The notes under the pieces: model-generated
What the model was told of the DNA's origin: nothing
Seen by the model: the letters and a program-made list of their open reading frames with translations, nothing else
The model's database searches: none
NCBI RefSeq assembly: GCF_947492405.1
Contig: NZ_CANLMP010000004.1
Span: 310,001-374,000, forward strand
Direction: 5' to 3'
Source: an uncultured Aquimarina sp.
GTDB taxonomy: Bacteria; Bacteroidota; Bacteroidia; Flavobacteriales; Flavobacteriaceae
Length of the DNA stretch: 64,000 bases
Made by a program: the position numbers and the translations under genes
Part shown: positions 61,138 to 64,000 of the stretch, piece after piece
Numbering within the stretch: the first letter of the stretch is position 1
Layout: each line of letters opens with the position of its first letter

Positions 61138-63585
61138 TTAGGAAATTGCAGTTGCCAAATCTTTTCTATAAGCTGCAATTGGATTTTCTAGCTTTCCTGC
61201 AAATTGTAATAATGCTACAGGGTCATCTAAATCAATCATTTGTTTATGATTATTTAATTGCAATCTGTTTAGGCAAGACAAGTGAAATTCTGAAGAGAAT
61301 AAATCATACTGTTTAAACTTAGCTTCTTTTTCTGGATATCGATCTTGATATTCGTGTATATTATTTGCTACAACACTCCAAAAATCTGTTTCAGAAAATC
61401 CAGCATGGGCCTCTAAAACATGTGACATAAACCTAAAGAATCCGTCAAAAATATCCGTGAATATGGACAGTAATTTTACATCTTCGGGAACAGGAGCATA
61501 CATACGTTTTAGATGATCCGGTAATTCAATATCTGGATTGAGAATACATGCTTCTTCTGTGATATCTTTTAATAGCGCATGTACCGGAATATGATCTTCT
61601 AATACCATGATTATGTTTTCGCCATGAGGCATAAACACCAAATCAAAATGGTAGAAACAATGAAGCAATGGACTTAAATAAGCTTTTAAATATCGACCTA
61701 ACCAATCTCCAATCGTTAAACCTGATGCACTAATAATTTTAGGTAATAATGCTTCTCCTTGATGATCGACATGCAGAAATGCTGCCATAGTCATTGGTTG
61801 TTGTCCACCTTTGATAGCAGTCATTGGACTTTCTCTCCATAAGGAAGCTAACATTTTATTATAATCGTTATGCACTCCAAACTCTTCGAAATATGGATTT
61901 ACATAACTTACTGAAGCAATTTCACTAAGCATTCTAAATCCAGTCTCTTGAATATATGGATCATTGTATAATAACTCTTCTAACCAAATTGCCATTTTGG
62001 GAGCAGTTCCTAAATAATATAAAGGAAGCCCTCTCATAAAGCCCATGTTTAAAATAGAAAGTGCCGTTTTTGTGTAAAACTTCTTCGGGTTGGTATTATT
62101 AAACAATGTTCTAATGGATTGCTGAGCGAGGTATTGATCCGGACCATATCCTAAACAGATTAGATTTCCTGTAGCAATTTCTGGTGAAAAAATATTGGCT
62201 AACTTATTAAACCATTGCCATGGATGCATAGGAATAAAAAAATATTCATCCGGATCAAAACCTCTATTTTGTATACTTTCTCTAAAATTTTTTAGTGTAT
62301 CTGCATCTAATTCTTGTCGTATCAAAACATCGTATGGTAAAGTATCAGTAGCTGCATATACGGCTCTACTTTTATGACCCGCTAACCAAAGTAAAGAAAA
62401 AGAATTACCGGCTTCAGGAGCATACGACCTATAATCACTACTATCAAAACCAATACGTCCATTATTAGCGACAAAACCAGGATGCCCCTCGGTCATGGAC
62501 TGTTCAATCGTTTGAAAATCTGCGGTCGCAAGCTCTTCTGAAGTTGGATTTCCTTTTAAAAACTTAAATGCACTTCCATATAAAGTACTAATAATTTCCT
62601 CTAAATATACAGGCATCTGTGAATCCTTAATCCCTAGTTGTTGCCTACATTCTTTGATAAACAAAATACCATCTATGACTACAGATTCACTTTCTTCATA
62701 TTTTTTGATGGATTGATGCTCTATATATAAATGATTCAATGCCAATGGTTTTGCATTAAATTGATATTGTATCGTAGGATTATCTGTTTTTAAGATATAA
62801 CTATTCCATCCATCTTTAAGTTGTTCTAAGACTATTGGTTTAATAAGAAGTTCATGACTAAATTCACAGATAGCTTTGGCTACAAAAAGTGTATTCACTT
62901 TTACCCAAACTTCGGGTTGTAAGTGAGCAATTGATTGCTGGGGCGAAACGGCATTGTCTAATGTATTCATGGCACTTCTTTTATTGATTTTTGGTATTTG
63001 CTTGTTTTCTTGATAATGCTTTCTTTCTAAGAAAGCTAATTGCGCTGTTTTATAAGGAAGTTCAACTATTTTATCAAGTTGAAAACCAATTCGCTGGCAT
63101 AAGGCGAACATTTTTTTATTCCGTATATCCGGTTCTACTAAGATTCTATTGATCGTTTCGTCCTGAAATACAAAATCCATAATGGTATCAAATAAGTACC
63201 AGGTAAAATTTGGAATTCGTACAATCGGAGGAGCTACTATAATATGGATACCACAATCATCTTGAGTAGCAGCATATAAACTACCTATAACATCTTTAGT
63301 AGGATCATACTTTTCTAATACAAAAACTATCTTGTTGTTATAAACTCCAACAAAAATATCATAGTGATCTGGTTGCAAGAGTTTAGCATATTCTTGTTCG
63401 ACCTGAGTCAGTGAATATCCTTGCATTCCCCAAAACACGGCATATTCCATATTTACCCATTGATGCAGTATTTCACTATCTTGGGTAATTCTGAAATGAC
63501 GTATTTCGATCGCTCCCAATTCTTCAAAAGTTTTGCTGAACAAATAATTATCGAGATACTGTATATGATCTTTATTTTGTTTCAT
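61138..63585 (-). CDS. second GNAT-IucA/IucC fusion, NIS siderophore synthetase
   Basis: Protein of 815 residues with the same order: GNAT (~1-195; AIEIRHFRITQDSEILHQWV, DIFVGVYNN, IHIIVAPPIV, RILVEPDIRN) and IucA/IucC (~210-815; EGHPGFVANNGRIGFDS, MHPWQWFN, SIRTLFNNT, KTALSILNMGFMRGL, PHGENIIMVLE). The C-terminal FhuF-like part has Cys in SCLNRLQLN. Two NIS synthetases in tandem suggest two successive condensations, as in desferrioxamine- or aerobactin-like assembly. The ends lie 13 bp from the next gene and 10 bp from the MFS gene, so one operon. Confidence 0.85.
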   Translation of the reverse strand: MKQNKDHIQYLDNYLFSKTFEELGAIEIRHFRITQDSEILHQWVNMEYAVFWGMQGYSLTQVEQEYAKLLQPDHYDIFVGVYNNKIVFVLEKYDPTKDVIGSLYAATQDDCGIHIIVAPPIVRIPNFTWYLFDTIMDFVFQDETINRILVEPDIRNKKMFALCQRIGFQLDKIVELPYKTAQLAFLERKHYQENKQIPKINKRSAMNTLDNAVSPQQSIAHLQPEVWVKVNTLFVAKAICEFSHELLIKPIVLEQLKDGWNSYILKTDNPTIQYQFNAKPLALNHLYIEHQSIKKYEESESVVIDGILFIKECRQQLGIKDSQMPVYLEEIISTLYGSAFKFLKGNPTSEELATADFQTIEQSMTEGHPGFVANNGRIGFDSSDYRSYAPEAGNSFSLLWLAGHKSRAVYAATDTLPYDVLIRQELDADTLKNFRESIQNRGFDPDEYFFIPMHPWQWFNKLANIFSPEIATGNLICLGYGPDQYLAQQSIRTLFNNTNPKKFYTKTALSILNMGFMRGLPLYYLGTAPKMAIWLEELLYNDPYIQETGFRMLSEIASVSYVNPYFEEFGVHNDYNKMLASLWRESPMTAIKGGQQPMTMAAFLHVDHQGEALLPKIISASGLTIGDWLGRYLKAYLSPLLHCFYHFDLVFMPHGENIIMVLEDHIPVHALLKDITEEACILNPDIELPDHLKRMYAPVPEDVKLLSIFTDIFDGFFRFMSHVLEAHAGFSETDFWSVVANNIHEYQDRYPEKEAKFKQYDLFSSEFHLSCLNRLQLNNHKQMIDLDDPVALLQFAGKLENPIAAYRKDLATAIS

Positions 63586-63595
63586 ACAGATATAC

Positions 63596-64000
63596 TTATG
63601 TTTTTATCATTTTTTTCGAAGTTATTTTCATTTCAATTTTAAAAATGAAATAATAGCATATCAGCGTTGTTATGAAACCTATTAAAGCAATCATAAAAGG
63701 CATTTGAAGTCCTGTACTTTCTACTAATACTCCTACAGACAATGAAGACAATAACACTCCGAGATTCTGAAAAAAATGAACTTTGCTATAATCCATAGCA
63801 TACGATGCTGGATTACTTAGTTCGAATAGTAATACATCAAATTTTACAACTCCTTGGAAAATTGCCCATCCATAAATGATCCTCCCAATAATAATGCTTC
63901 CTTCAAAGGGAATGCCTTGTAATAACAATCCTATGACTCCTAAAAGCAAAGCCGAAATGATTCCCTGATATCCATTATTATTAACCTTTCTTTTAGTGTT
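63596..64000 (-). CDS. MFS transporter, C-terminal end, off the right edge
   Basis: Partial gene; the frame is open to base 64000 and the visible 134 codons are the C-terminal part of a multi-helix transporter. Helices include IIIGRIIYGWAIFQGVV, QNLGVLLSSLSVGVLV and MPFMIALIGFITTLICYYFIF, with a short basic tail. Major facilitator proteins are the usual exporters of NIS siderophores, and its position 10 bp from the synthetase gene supports that. The N-terminal two-thirds lies outside. Confidence 0.7.
   Translation of the reverse strand, partial: NTKRKVNNNGYQGIISALLLGVIGLLLQGIPFEGSIIIGRIIYGWAIFQGVVKFDVLLFELSNPASYAMDYSKVHFFQNLGVLLSSLSVGVLVESTGLQMPFMIALIGFITTLICYYFIFKIEMKITSKKMIKT

Noticed and set aside
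1..64000. tRNA, rRNA, CRISPR array, replication origin or prophage
   Set aside because: No cloverleaf, conserved rRNA segment, regular repeat-spacer array or phage structural gene was seen.

Overview
The window is AT-rich (by eye about one third G+C) and looks like a chromosomal segment of a marine Flavobacteriaceae-type Bacteroidetes, perhaps Aquimarina-like; the genus is a guess. Signs are a type 9 secretion (T9SS) type A sorting domain, LytTR two-component systems, a TonB receptor with a carboxypeptidase-like N-terminal domain, a DUF4374 lipoprotein, mobile mystery proteins A/B, almost no Shine-Dalgarno sites and several promoters with a TAnnTTTG-like -7 element. I saw no rRNA, tRNA, CRISPR array or transposase.

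Region 1 (1-25311, all minus strand) is a dense array of about 37 mostly small, dissimilar genes: SUKH/SMI1-KNR4-like proteins, DUF6714/6678/6756/7677-type families, lipoproteins, two large SDS22-like LRR proteins (one interrupted by an in-frame TGA), a beta-helix protein, an EF-Tu domain III-like protein with a truncated second copy, and a DUF3298-like protein with an apparent NADase-type glycan-binding domain. It resembles the orphan-immunity or polyimmunity islands of polymorphic toxin systems, but no toxin is visible. An intergenic element recurs three times.

Region 2 (25446-36422) is signalling. A TPR sensor kinase and LytTR regulator lie on the minus strand. Divergent from them is a compact operon: CheY-like receiver, H-NOX heme sensor, soluble PAS-PAS histidine kinase, Hpt protein and LytTR regulator. 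A 1319-residue T9SS-exported surface protein (DUF4114 plus thrombospondin type 3-like repeats) follows.

Region 3 (36648-37696) is a mobile mystery protein A/B pair (XRE regulator plus Fic enzyme) with an array of GTTTAC half-sites in front.

Region 4 (37850-50286) is an exopolysaccharide locus: TPR/beta-barrel exporter, two STAS proteins, Wzx-like flippase, GT4, membrane-anchored GH5-like hydrolase, Ig-like protein, 1075-residue PTPS-related membrane protein, GT2 and a decayed manA fragment. The main discovery is a pair of ~10-bp direct repeats, 21 bp apart and resembling AlgR/LytTR boxes (CATTCATCKA-like), upstream of five plus-strand transcription units: the H-NOX operon, the T9SS gene, the STAS/flippase operon, the GT4 gene and the GT2 gene. 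At four of them the second repeat ends exactly 31 bp before the first base of a -7-like element. The inferred system is an H-NOX to phosphorelay to LytTR circuit controlling exopolysaccharide and a matrix-like surface protein.

Region 5 (50556-64000) is an iron/siderophore locus: PepSY membrane protein, DUF4374 lipoprotein, TonB receptor, AraC regulator with a Fur-like palindrome, an RpfF-like (DSF synthase) crotonase, a membrane acyltransferase, two tandem GNAT-IucA/IucC fusions and a partial MFS exporter at the right edge.
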